From Cristatella mucedo (taxonomy: Eukaryota > Bryozoa > Phylactolaemata > Cristatellidae), in the NCBI GenBank assembly GCA_009760855.2, contig WPIO01000034.1, positions 1,110,501 through 1,174,500 on the forward strand: a stretch of 64,000 nt of DNA, given 5' to 3'. Of this stretch, positions 25,109-34,498 are shown piece after piece (positions within the stretch are counted from its first letter, which is position 1; each line of letters starts with the position of its first letter). Both the position numbers and the translations under genes were made by a program. The notes below the pieces were generated by a model. The model was given only the letters and a program-made list of their open reading frames with translations. It ran no database searches and was not told the DNA's origin.

Positions 25109-26639
25109 TTAAATGTCAGTTCCATCATAAATAAATGTTCCTTTACTGCAAGTAAATGGTGAACCATTACCATTAGAAGTAAGTTCTGCAGTATTCTCAC
25201 ATATAGTTAAATAATGAATCATAATACTTGTAGCAGCATTGCCAGCAGCAATAGCTGAAGGTATTTGAGAGTTAAAATCAATGCTTACATCGAGTTTTGA
25301 AGTGATTCTTAAAGGTTCATCATTGTATTGGAGATTAACAACATGAATTGGATATAGCATTAGCCATTCTGGAAAAGTTACACCAACTGGTTCTGTAACT
25401 TCATTTAATCCAAGGTATTGCTTTCTGAACTGAGTAAAATCTAGATATTCTGTTGAACATTTTCCGTCTTTAGGATAACTACTTCTGGCAACAGTAGGAT
25501 ATTGCTTTGAGCCATTAGCAAGAACAGTCACATTTTTAATATCACAATGATTTTATGTGCATAGATTTCCAGTATAATCATTATATTTGTTTGTATTCTG
25601 TGCACCAACAATCAACCACCTAACTTTATCAATAATGTTTTTCACAGATAGAGTTCTAGTATATTTTAGACCTTAGTTAAAGTTTGCATGTGTCATATTC
25701 TCATAACGTCTGACTCTGTAATTAAGTCTAATTTTCTTTGCTCTTTCACTTGACACATCAGCAAGTGCTCTTTGAATACTTTCTTTAGGAATAACACAAG
25801 GAACCATCAGCCTCATTTTTGACATATTAATCTTAAATGCATTCCAAAGCCCTTCATTAGCAGCCCCAGCAACGCCTCTTAATTTAGTTTAATTAGTATT
25901 AGCAGCGGCTCCTGATGTACCAGTCATAATAGCATCAAAGTCACTTCCACCAACTCGTGTCATCTCAAGCGTAAATGGAATATCATAAAGAATTTTATTC
26001 ATATCTGCACAAAATCCAGACAATCTTGAAAGTGGTAGTGAGATACTAAAAGTTCCTGCATTATCTGATAAGACACTAGAAAGACCTCTTCTGTAAGCAA
26101 AACCAATATTACTAGAAGATGCCGCAGAATCGTTTGGACTAACATATGCACTGCTTCCTGTATACAAATGATCAAAAGAATTTGCTTCATCTTTCTTCCA
26201 TCCAGTTGCGGGTCCTTCTGTTCGGTTGTAATCATTTGGATATGTAAGGTGTCCAATAAGAGTTGATACACTTCAAGGGCGTTCTTTCAATGAATAGCTT
26301 TCTATTTCTTCCGCACCAAGTCTAATTCTCATCGAGCTAAACATCCACGCTCCAGCATTGTTAACAAATCCAGCAGCAAGAGTTCTAGCAGGTGCTGCAA
26401 AGTTTCCACCAGCAGCTGTTTGGACTTGTAACTGTCCTTCAAGCAATAGATAAGCATCAGATAAAGCATAGCATAGTTGTTGTTCTCCAGGAACAGTGAA
26501 TGTAACTAGTTTATTTGCAATATCATCTGTCTCATTTCCATTACTCTGATAAAACTCTCTGTATTGATAATCTTTAATTTTGTAATTAGGAAAACTAGGA
26601 TCACCTAATTCGTATATTATCAATCGGTGCACTTGCCAT
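25109..26639 (-). pseudogene. Major capsid protein (double-jelly-roll type), four nonsense codons
   Basis: Position, size (~510 codons) and beta-rich composition fit the Polinton hexon-like capsid protein. The likely ATG is at 26,639, preceded by TATATAGAGAAGAA. A frameshift within the first dozen codons leads to one long frame running to 25,109. It is interrupted only by TGA at 26,273-26,275 and TAA at 25,889-25,891, 25,673-25,675 and 25,553-25,555. Recognisable segments include GDPSFPNYKIKDYQYREFY near the N-terminus and YDIPFTLEMTRVGGSD in the middle. Because all pieces stay in a single frame, these are point mutations rather than assembly errors. I cannot confirm the fold without structure comparison, so the call is by context and resemblance. 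Confidence 0.75.
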
Positions 26640-26646
26640 TTCTTCT

Positions 26647-27261
26647 CTATATAAAAAAGTAAAAAAAAAATTTCTGAATGTATAAACCAGCACCAATTTT
26701 TTTCATGTATCCACCATATCCATCAGGTCTAGGCATAATAGCAGGAACAGCAGATTTCTCTTTTATAACTCTTTCTATTTTCTTGTATGCCTTAGGATCA
26801 TTTTCTCTTAATGTTTCTGAATAATCTTCAGTTTCAGAATCTTCCATCTTTGCTTTGTATTTCTTTTTGCTTTTTGTTTTAAGTTTATCAAGCATTGCTC
26901 GTTTTATCTCAAGATCCATCTCTTTCATCTTTCTTTCATAATCTTCTTCTTTTTTACGTTTCTCCAACTCATACTCAAGTTCTTTCTTTCTTCTTTCTTC
27001 ATCAAGTTTGTCATCAAGTTCTCTTCGTTTATTAGCATATTCCTGGTCAATCTTTCCTATCTTTGTCTGCAACTCAGTTAATTTTCTTGCCTGATGCATT
27101 TCAATTCCCTTGTTGGCAATGTTCATACTAAGCCCAGTTAGTCCAGAAATCACAGGCGCTGCTTTTCCAACACCATCAATAATCTTATCAAGTATGCCAG
27201 AACCATGATATTTTCCACCAGTAATCCTACCATGACCAATTCTAGCTTAGCTACCCATCAT
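26647..27261 (-). pseudogene. Coiled-coil putative virion protein
   Basis: The start is ATGATG at 27,261/27,258. An in-frame TAA at 27,247-27,249 breaks it at codon 5. After that the frame is open to 26,647. A Gly-rich N-terminal part (ARIGHGRITGGKYHGSG) precedes a hydrophobic helix and about 90 residues of highly charged heptad-type coiled coil rich in Glu, Lys and Arg. It lies between penton-like and capsid genes, so a minor virion or scaffold role is plausible. The ITGG-K segment resembles sites cut by adenain-type proteases, which is a suggestion only. Unknown family. Confidence 0.55.
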
Positions 27262-27264
27262 ATA

Positions 27265-28116
27265 TTATTTCGAAATTTCTATTGTAGCTATAACATCTGT
27301 AATAGTATTTATTGCATTTTTATTTTGATCTGTCAGGTTAATTTTAAGACTGCTAACACCATCAATGTTTCCGCGAGTTGGCAAGAATAAGATATTTGGA
27401 ATGTGCACGTCAACCTTTTCTCCTGGATTAATATCATGAATATCAATTAAATATAAAGATGATGATTGCTCTAAAAAACCTTTTTTATATTCAACATAGT
27501 TCTTACTAGGATCTACCAAATCACAATCAATACTTACCCATTTTACTCCAGAATTATCAGGATGTTGCATTTCATTCCAAGCCTTATAAGTTCCAGAGAA
27601 ATACATTGCTTTTTCTACAGCTTCATATGGTGTCCCACCAACCATTGCAGCATCAAATGAGCCTTGCAAATTTGAACTAAAACCTAAAGTGTCTCTAATA
27701 GAGTTGATTATTCCAGAATTTGTTCCTAGTAGCAAAAGATAGTCTTGACCAACTTGCATAATTATTTTATCATCAGTATCTACACTAAATTGTATGCCAT
27801 TTGATGGAGGTCTAGCTAATGGATTTAAAAATGCTTTCGCTGCTATTAAAGCATTATTTAGGTAAGTGACAAGTTTTGAACTATCGTAGTATCCTTCTGG
27901 GACTGTAACAGAAAAGTTGCTAGTGTTAGTTATATTTGCTCTGTACCAAAGCATATCGTTTACACCAGTAGTAATATTTGATATTACTCTGTTTGTATAA
28001 GTAAACTCAACTCTCCGTAAGCCTATTTTGTTATAACCAGAATCAGATCCAAGCATTAATGGAGGAACAAGAGTTTTTTAATCTGAACTGGTAATTCCAG
28101 TTATTCTTATTGACAT
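27265..28116 (-). pseudogene. Penton-like minor capsid protein A (one nonsense codon)
   Basis: The ATG at 28,116 follows ATAATATAAGA. TAA at 28,078-28,080 interrupts it after 12 codons, then 270 codons are open. Features are beta-rich sequence, a VTVPEGYYDSSKLVTYLNNA segment, IQFSVDTDDKIIMQV and a DTLGFSS turn. This order (peptide with PEG-Y, an amphipathic helix, strands, LGF) is characteristic of penton/vertex-type proteins in these elements. The C-terminus has INLTDQN, matched by ITITDQN in the upstream paralogue. Placed directly downstream of that copy and 4 bp before the coiled-coil gene. Fold assignment is inference. Confidence 0.6.
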
Positions 28117-28123
28117 TCTTATA

Positions 28124-28997
28124 TTATATTTCAATAATTTCTATTACAACAGTAATTTGCTGAGAACCAAAATCTAAGACTTTCAAATTTTGGTCTGTAA
28201 TAGTAATCAATATATCAGAAATAGAATCGCCAACAAGATTGTGATATTCAAGAGTATTCGGCTCATATACCATTTGTTCCCAAGGATAAAAATTATAAGC
28301 AAAACTTCTAAGAGCTTGCGTTTCGATATTATTTATATAACTTGTTCCACTAGCAACCAAATTACAGTGTATAAGAATTAAGTTTAGGTCAGAAACAAAA
28401 ACTTTATTCTACGAAGTAATTTTTTCTGTTGGATCTACAACTACTTGTGTAAACTGTTTTCCAGGAGCTGCACTATATGTATCTAATGGAAGTGTCTTGT
28501 CTGTTGTATAAACAGTTCCAGTAAATCCAAGTAATGTAGCTATAGTAGATTTAACAGCAACAAATGTAAACCCAGCAGGCATAGTAATCCAAGAATTAGA
28601 AGTAGCAGTATCTATACCTAAGACAAACTTATCACTTCCAGATAAAACAATAGAATTATTTATTGCATCTACAATACCAACATTTACATCATCAGATACA
28701 GCAGCATATATGCCAGGCGGAACTCTTACTACTCGCTCAGAACCACCAACAAGTCTATACACAAAAGTATTATTAGATTATGTAATGTTCTTAATAGAAT
28801 TAGCTCCAACAAACTTTTTTGAAGCAAACTTTAAAGTTTTTATTCTTAAGTTTTATAGGATCACTAATTCTAATTTTAATTGGATTAGTAGTTCCTGTTA
28901 CATTAAAAATATATCCATCTTTACTTGCAGCAGTACCCTTTTTGATTGACTCAACATTTTTTAGAATATCCTTAGCTACACCAAGAAGATCAGACAT
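28124..28997 (-). pseudogene. Penton-like minor capsid protein B (frameshift and two stops)
   Basis: The start at 28,997 follows ATATCTAGAAA. The frame breaks near 28,805 at an A-run. In the shifted frame an in-frame TAA precedes SNNTFVYRLVGG, then comes a long open part with VRVPPGIYAAVS and ATLLGFTG, and a TAG at about 28,409 followed by more in-frame sequence to 28,124 ending DILITITDQNLKVLDFG. The VPPG-Y, LLGF and TDQN landmarks fall in the same order as in the neighbour at 27,265-28,116, so the two are paralogues. One may be the penton and the other a fibre-bearing or minor vertex protein. Confidence 0.6.
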
Positions 28998-29000
28998 TTT

Positions 29001-30181
29001 CTAGATATCATATAAAAGTTTATTAATTTTAGCAATGTATGACTTTGGTACTTTTCTAGATTTTGCAAGGTAATCAACAGCAGCACTAATAGAATGTACT
29101 ACTCCAGTGTTTCCAGCAGCAAGCTCACGAATCCACAATTCTATCTTGTCAAATACTTCTGAATCATTCTTTACAACTAACGGTATTATTTCAATACCAC
29201 TACCTTCTCTAGATCTTAAATAATTTAACTCTTTGCTCTTTTACACTTCTTTTTTTCTTTTTGTCTAGCTCTGTAACAACATTAGAAAGATTTTCTTTAC
29301 TAAGATTTTTAATAATCATTTTTACTTGATTAGATAGTCTACCAGTTTTCTTTCCTCCAATAATATCAAGTAAATCTTTCTTTATATCAACTGTTGATTC
29401 ATATACTTTACCTACCTCTTCCATTAGTTTATCATTAAACTTAGTATAATAATTAGTTGTGTATTATAAGATATCATGAGCAGTTTGTTCTAGTTCTTTT
29501 TCAGCAGTATGCATTTTTTCCTTATTAAGTTTTACTCCTAGCTCATATAGTTTTAAATCTTTATTTGTACTATCAATCTCATTTATTATTCTTGCTACAT
29601 AACTTGGAACATATCCATTTTTTTATTAAGTAATTTAATTAATTCAGTTTTATCAAAATCTACTGCAGTTTTCTTCGGTGTGCCAGTAGTTGGATTTATA
29701 TTTAACTCTTCTGCTAAACCTTTTTGAGCAACATCAATAGCTTCTCGTATTTCTGGATTTGCTGCATATTTTTTGCTTGATTTGCTATATTAATCGCTTT
29801 TTTATGCTTTCCTTCACTAATAGCTGTTCTTGCTTTTTGAATAGTGCTAGATATGTCTGTTTTTTGTCGCAAAACTTTCTGCAATTGTTCTTTGTTTTCT
29901 ATCTGTAAAGCAAGTTTAGGTCTAATTCTTTTAAGTTTCTCAACAACAACTTTACCTGAGTTATCAGTAGATCTCTCTAATGCCTGCTCGTTTAGTCTAT
30001 GCTCAGCAGCATCTCTTACAGCAATTTCTGATTCTATTCTTTGTATCTCACTGGAGTTTTCTAAAATATTTGCATCTCTTAGATCTTGCAGGTTTTGCAG
30101 TTTAGTTTCATAATCTAATGCCTCTTGAACACTTCCTTTGTAAGGTTTTTTACCACTCGAGTAAATTTTTCCATTAAACAT
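29001..30181 (-). pseudogene. Long helical putative virion protein, several breaks
   Basis: Open pieces 30,181-29,714, ~29,790-29,625, ~29,630-29,460, 29,464-29,209 and ~29,265-29,001 read consecutively in shifting frames, each change falling at or near an A-run. One in-frame TAA lies near 29,465. Total is about 390 codons. Composition is Lys/Glu/Asn-rich and almost entirely helical with coiled-coil potential, including an RIESEIAVRDAAEHRLNEQA segment and a C-terminal VPKSYIAKINKLLYDI. No known domain is recognised. It lies between the ATPase and penton-like genes in the minus-strand structural cluster, so a minor core or tegument-like role is possible. Confidence 0.5.
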
Positions 30182-30194
30182 TTTACTATATCTA

Positions 30195-30866
30195 TTAATA
30201 ATTAAAAAATGTCATTAATTGCTTACCTTCTGAATCAACAGACCAAAATCTTCCTTCTGACTCAGTCTTTGTTAGATCTATTATACAATAACCAAAACGG
30301 TTTCTAGTACAAGAGTTAACCCATTCTCTAAATTGTTTCTTATCAATATCTCCAACATATGCATCACGGATATACTCAATGTCAGTTGTGTTTTGCTTAA
30401 AGATTACTATTAGATTTACATTATTTCTAATTTCTCTCCAGGGTATATTAGTAAAGCCTTGAGCAAGATAGAAAATATTCAGACCTTTATGTCTTCCTCG
30501 TGTGAAACAGTCTAATATTTTAGTCTGATCCTCAGTCATTAAATCATCAAGTACAACAACATTCTTGCAGTTCTTATACGAGTCTACTTCTGGCATAGCA
30601 TCAATTCCGTTAATCCAAGAGTAAGCCTTGTTTTCTTTTGTCATTGAGATAAGTCCGCGATATAACTTTTGATCTAAACTTGAAGCAATAATTGTACAAC
30701 AATCATAATTAACTATTCCATAAAATATCCAATTCATGATAAGTTGAGACTTACCTGAACCACTTGGACCTAAAACTAAAGCTCTTATCGGAACATTTGG
30801 TAAAGGTTCTTTATGACCAGTATCTATATCTTGTCCAAAATTAAACGCCCTTACTCGAAGAGACAT
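30195..30866 (-). CDS. Packaging ATPase (FtsK/HerA, A32-like)
   Basis: Pumps or drives genome packaging into the capsid in this virus group. 223 residues, intact. Walker A is in LVLGPSGSGKSQL (about residues 31-43), Walker B in NVVVLDDLM (about 104-112), followed by TRGRHKGLNIFYLAQGF, which carries the downstream polar sensor region. Length fits the minimal Polinton ATPase. The ATG is preceded by TTAGTATAGGAA. Divergent from the zinc-ribbon gene with a 34 bp gap that holds both start motifs. First gene of the minus-strand structural block. Confidence 0.92.
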   Translation of the reverse strand: MSLRVRAFNFGQDIDTGHKEPLPNVPIRALVLGPSGSGKSQLIMNWIFYGIVNYDCCTIIASSLDQKLYRGLISMTKENKAYSWINGIDAMPEVDSYKNCKNVVVLDDLMTEDQTKILDCFTRGRHKGLNIFYLAQGFTNIPWREIRNNVNLIVIFKQNTTDIEYIRDAYVGDIDKKQFREWVNSCTRNRFGYCIIDLTKTESEGRFWSVDSEGKQLMTFFNY

Positions 30867-30900
30867 TTCCTATACTAAAAAAAGTTTTTATATTATAGAA

Positions 30901-31284
30901 ATGGAAAATTACTGCTTGAAATGCAAAAAGCCTACAGGTTGCATTCATGAGGAGTACACCGAGATTGATAGTACAAAAGGCCTTAGAGGAATGATTAAAG
31001 CAATTTGTGTGATATGTGAAAGTAAAAAGTCAAAGTTTGTAAAGTTAAGATCACAGAGTGGCAGTGGAGTTCTAGCTCATGGTAAAAAGTTAGGTACTGG
31101 AGTTATATCTCATGGTAAAAAGTTGGGTACTGGAGTTTTGTCTCATGGTAAAAAGTTAGGAACTGGAGTTTTGTCTCATGGTAAAAAGTTAGGTACTGGA
31201 GTTTTGAGTCATGGTGGTGATATGAGTAAAGAACAAATACTTTCTGAACTAAGAAGAACTATCAACAATTTAAAAAAAAAATAA
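30901..31284 (+). CDS. Zinc-ribbon protein with 11-residue tandem repeats
   Basis: 127 residues. The N-terminus has a four-cysteine ribbon: CLKC (5-8), then CVIC (about 36-39) followed by ESKKSKFVK. This resembles small zinc-ribbon proteins common in these elements (DUF5679-like by eye). Residues about 55-105 hold four to five near-perfect copies of HGKKLGTGVLS (33 bp units), then a helical tail ending LKKK. The A-run at the end (ten A) leads into the protease reading frame shifted by one base, so this gene and the protease were or are joined. The start motif is TTATATTATAGAA before ATG. Confidence 0.7.
   Translation: MENYCLKCKKPTGCIHEEYTEIDSTKGLRGMIKAICVICESKKSKFVKLRSQSGSGVLAHGKKLGTGVISHGKKLGTGVLSHGKKLGTGVLSHGKKLGTGVLSHGGDMSKEQILSELRRTINNLKKK
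31045..31225 (+). repeat. 33 bp in-frame tandem repeat
   Basis: Units of the type CATGGTAAAAAGTTAGGTAC plus TGGAGTTTTGTCT repeat about five times with one or two differences each, all multiples of three. They expand the linker between the zinc ribbon and the helical tail. Confidence 0.9.
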
Positions 31285-31661
31285 AAAGTACACCACTAAC
31301 TGACCTTGAAATAAATCACTGTGTAAAAGAATTAGATATAAAAAATTTCAGAGGTGTATTTGCAAGAGATGAATTAAGTTCTCCAGAACAGAATGAGTGC
31401 CTTATTTGCAATACTTGAAAATCAGATCTAGCAATATATCATTGGGTAGCTCTTAAAAAAATTGGAGATCGATGTTTCTACTTTAACTCGTTCGGTGCTC
31501 CTCCAATGCCAGAAGTGATTAATTATTTCGGTGTTACACCAAGTTTTCAAACGTTTCAACTGCAAAAGTTTAATCAAACGGATTGTGGAATGAGGTGCTT
31601 AATCTTTCTTAAACTAATGGAATTTTTCGATTTTGGTACAGTCATGCAATTATTAATTTGA
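31285..31661 (+). pseudogene. Adenain-like cysteine protease, frameshifted and with one stop
   Basis: Processes virion precursors in adenoviruses and Polintons. In the frame through 31,287 one reads LTDLEINHCVKELDI, then NFRGVFARDELS, an in-frame TGA at 31,416-31,418, then the catalytic His in YHWVALKK, the strand CFYFNSFGAPP, and the Gln/Cys pair in FNQTDCGMRCL. His, Gln and Cys are in the order expected for the adenain fold. It has no ATG of its own; its frame is reached from the zinc-ribbon ORF by a one-base shift at an A-run. Length (~125 codons) suggests a compact or slightly truncated version. Confidence 0.8.
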
Positions 31662-31689
31662 ATTAAAAAAAATATGTCCACTATATAGA

Positions 31690-32177
31690 ATGGAAAATCA
31701 AGAAAAGAAATTCGTAGTCCTCCAAAATTCTGCAGTTGTTATCCCAAAAGGAAAGCCTGCACACGTTCATGTTGAAGAAAAAATTCAAAAGATTCAAAAC
31801 CTTATCTTAGCGCATGGATGTATATAACAGAAGAAACACTTCCTTATATTCAAAACATTGTAAATAGATCGAGTGAACAATTAGAATTAAAAGCATTTGA
31901 TGCTAGTGCAAGGTCAACAATTGGAATTAGATTTGATTTTGAAAAGAAACCTAGTATTATGTTTGATGAGAATAATAAACAAATTAAAGTATCTAGTCCA
32001 GCAGACGTAATTAAAAAATTAGTAAATGATTTTTGTATAACTGGTATTCTTGATGGTAGTTATGTTTCAAAAGAGTATTATAATAATGAAGAAAGATTAA
32101 ATATTAGATTAAAGATTGACCAAGTAAAAGTTTATAGTTCACCAAAGAGATCAGTGTTCAATCCAGCAGAGTTTTAA
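31690..32177 (+). pseudogene. Polinton hypothetical protein, one frameshift
   Basis: The ATG at 31,690 follows CTATATAGA. The first frame gives 45 residues (FVVLQNSAVVIPKGKPAHVHV) and ends at TAA. The second, open from before 31,818 to 32,177, continues with ITEETLPYIQNIV and ends SSPKRSVFNPAEF. The shift lies at an A-run or the AAAACC stretch near 31,790-31,800. About 160 codons together. Beta-rich with a possible OB- or jelly-roll-type character, but I do not recognise the family. Confidence 0.5.
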
Positions 32178-32221
32178 AAGTATAAAATAAAAATAAAAAT
32201 TAGTTTGTAAGTTAAATTTTT

Positions 32222-32980
32222 TTAGATCTTTTTACGAGTGATATCAAGCATTTTATCAACTATTCCACGAGCATAATTTTTTATCTTATTAAGGCTAGCA
32301 GGATTACTTATTTTATCTTTTAGAAAATCAGTAGCAAATGAGTCGTTTAATGCTCCGCCAATTCCAAGTCCAAGCTTAGCTTTCGCTGCCATCACGGCTG
32401 CAACTGTTTTAGCATCTTCACGAACATAATTTGGTTGACGAGGATCAAGAGAAATTCTAGTAGCAGATTCAGCTAGTACCAAGTCTGACAAGTTTCTTAT
32501 TTCTGTTCTTTGAGGTTCGGCCATTGATCCAGTTTCTGTGTACGTATGATCATGGATTAATCCACGTGCATCAAGATCATTTACGCCTTGCTGCATTCAC
32601 TGAGTAAATTTTGTTCCCGGACCCACATATGAGTATTTTCTAGTATTATTAAAACTTCCACCGGGTACATTCTCTGATTTAATACCATTTTGTAACTTTA
32701 GGTGAAATTCCCTTCCACCAGACAGTTTGAGTATTAGATCAACAATGCCCGAACCAAGTCTTCTATTCTGTTTTAGTTATTTAAGACTTAGATTTAGTTT
32801 TATGCCAGAATTTTTTGATCTACACTTTTTAATTTTGTTTAGTTGTGTTTTTGTCACAAAGATAGAAATAGAACCTGATAGATCTTCTTTTTTTAATCTA
32901 ATTGAAATAGGTTTATCAGATTTGTGTATTAGGTTTGCTTGGCGATCTGATAGATTTAGCTTTGTCTCGTGATATTCCAT
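32222..32980 (-). pseudogene. Capsid-associated protein with phospholipase A2-like segment
   Basis: A single frame of 252 codons from ATG 32,980 (after TTTATTATAGA) to 32,222, interrupted only by TAA at 32,777-32,779 and TGA at 32,597-32,599. The N-terminus is basic with a LNLSDRQANLIHKS helix; the middle holds SYVGPGTKFTQ (Gly-rich calcium-loop-like) and, just after the TGA, DARGLIHDHTYTE with a His-Asp pair. GPG followed about 25 residues later by HD and then Tyr is the signature of the viral phospholipase A2 domain used by some small DNA viruses to breach endosomes. Downstream is helical (ESATRISLDPRQPNYVRED..AAKAKLGLG). The PLA2 reading is by motif only. Confidence 0.6.
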
Positions 32981-33034
32981 TCTATAATAAATTAAATTAT
33001 ATTTAAAGACAAATTAAACTATTATATATTAAAA

Positions 33035-33583
33035 ATGAATCAAGATTCTATCTTTAGAGATCGAGTTATGGAACTTTTAGACTATAATCCATATACAGGA
33101 AAATGCACACATTAAACTAATCGTGGAACTGCGAGGATTGGAGAAGAAGCAGGAAGAACAAGCAATGGCTATAGAAGAATCAGGGTTGATGGAAAGGAAT
33201 ATTTTTTTCACCGTTTGGCGTTTTTGATAATCACAGGGAGAATGCACTTTCATGAAATTGATCATATTAGTTGTGACAAATTGGATAATAGATTTTCAAA
33301 TTTACGAGAAGCAACTGCTTCAGAAAATATGAGAAATATAGGAAGAAGAAGAAATAATGCGTCAGGGTTTACAGGGGTTACATTTAATGAAAGGCATAAT
33401 AAATGGAGAGCTTATATTTACATAGATTTTAATAATATACATCTTGGTTATTTTGATTCTGCAGAAGATGCAGCTGTTGCTAGAGATCTTGCAGCAATAC
33501 GTTTGCACCTAAGTTTCGCTCGATTAAACTTTACTTATTCTCTAACAGAAGATTACAAAATTGTTCGCCACACAGACTTTTAA
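33035..33583 (+). pseudogene. HNH endonuclease with AP2 DNA-binding domain, one stop
   Basis: The frame from ATG 33,035 carries one in-frame TAA at 33,113-33,115 and is otherwise open to 33,583. After the stop: YRRIRVDGKEYFFHRLAF (strand and first His), ITGRMHFHEIDHISCDKLDN (HNH core, EIDH), RFSNLREATASENMRN (Asn and helix), then GFTGVTFNERHNKWRAYIYI and HLGYFDSAEDAAVARD, an AP2/ERF-type DNA-binding fold. This HNH_3 plus AP2 arrangement is standard for homing endonucleases of phages and large DNA viruses. It sits between opposite-strand genes and overlaps the end of the next by 4 bp. Probably an inserted selfish gene. Confidence 0.85.
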
Positions 33584-34498
33584 TTACGGCATCTAGAATT
33601 TAATTCATCTCCTAATTTTAGTACTTCTCTATGTATTTCTTCTTGTGATTTATTTTGAGCATAAAGATTAGCTAACAGCATTGCGCTCTCTGCTTTATAA
33701 TTGCAGGTCTTTTTTCCTCCAACAGTACTACTTTCTACTTTTTTTATGTCTCTTTTTAACTCATCTGAATAGCTTACTCCTGATACTTCTACAAGTTGTT
33801 TTCCAGTTTTAAGATAATCTAATCTGTTTTTAACCTCTGAGTTTTGCACTTTGTCACTCAAATCAATATCAATGTTTCTACCAACTAATTCTATCATATT
33901 TTTTATATCTGTAATTGCATTCTTTAGTCTTTCACTTTGTAAACTCAAAGCACTCATTCGTCCTTCATGCGTATCCATTTTTGGACCTTTAGCTGTATAC
34001 ATTGTACTGTCAATAATTTTCTTAATCAATCCTGCTACTGATACTGCTATTGAAACACCTAAGCCAATAGCTCCAATAACAATAGCTATACTTGCTATGA
34101 GTACTGGAATTGCAGGCAGAAATCCACCTGATCTTACTTCAAGAAAGTTCTTACTCCAAGCTTTTGTATCCAATTGTGAAGCATCCCAACTCACTTCCTC
34201 TCCGAATGTCTCTGAAATAAATCTACTAGGATCGAAGTACCAACCAGATTTAGCTCTTTTCGCTTCTAACAAAATTTCGTTTATGTAAAAGCCAACCTCT
34301 AAAGAAGCAACCATTTTTGACAGTCCTTCTTTTTTTCTGCAATTGATTTCCAGAAGACATTGCCATACTTTCCAGAAGAAATATCATCTACAATTTCTTT
34401 TATAAATAAACCAAGATCTACAATTCCTGTTATTCCTGATAGAAATCCTCCAAGTGCTTTTGTAGCAGTTCCAATTACTTTGCAATTACTTTGCAAAT

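Noticed and set aside
31045-31225. CRISPR array
   Set aside because: The 33 bp units are contiguous and in frame, without unique spacers, and the context is a eukaryotic element.
30901-31661. Programmed ribosomal frameshift producing a zinc-ribbon/protease fusion
   Set aside because: Similar one-base shifts at A-runs occur in many other genes here, and the protease part also has an in-frame TGA, so damage or sequence error is likelier. Kept only as an alternative in the findings.
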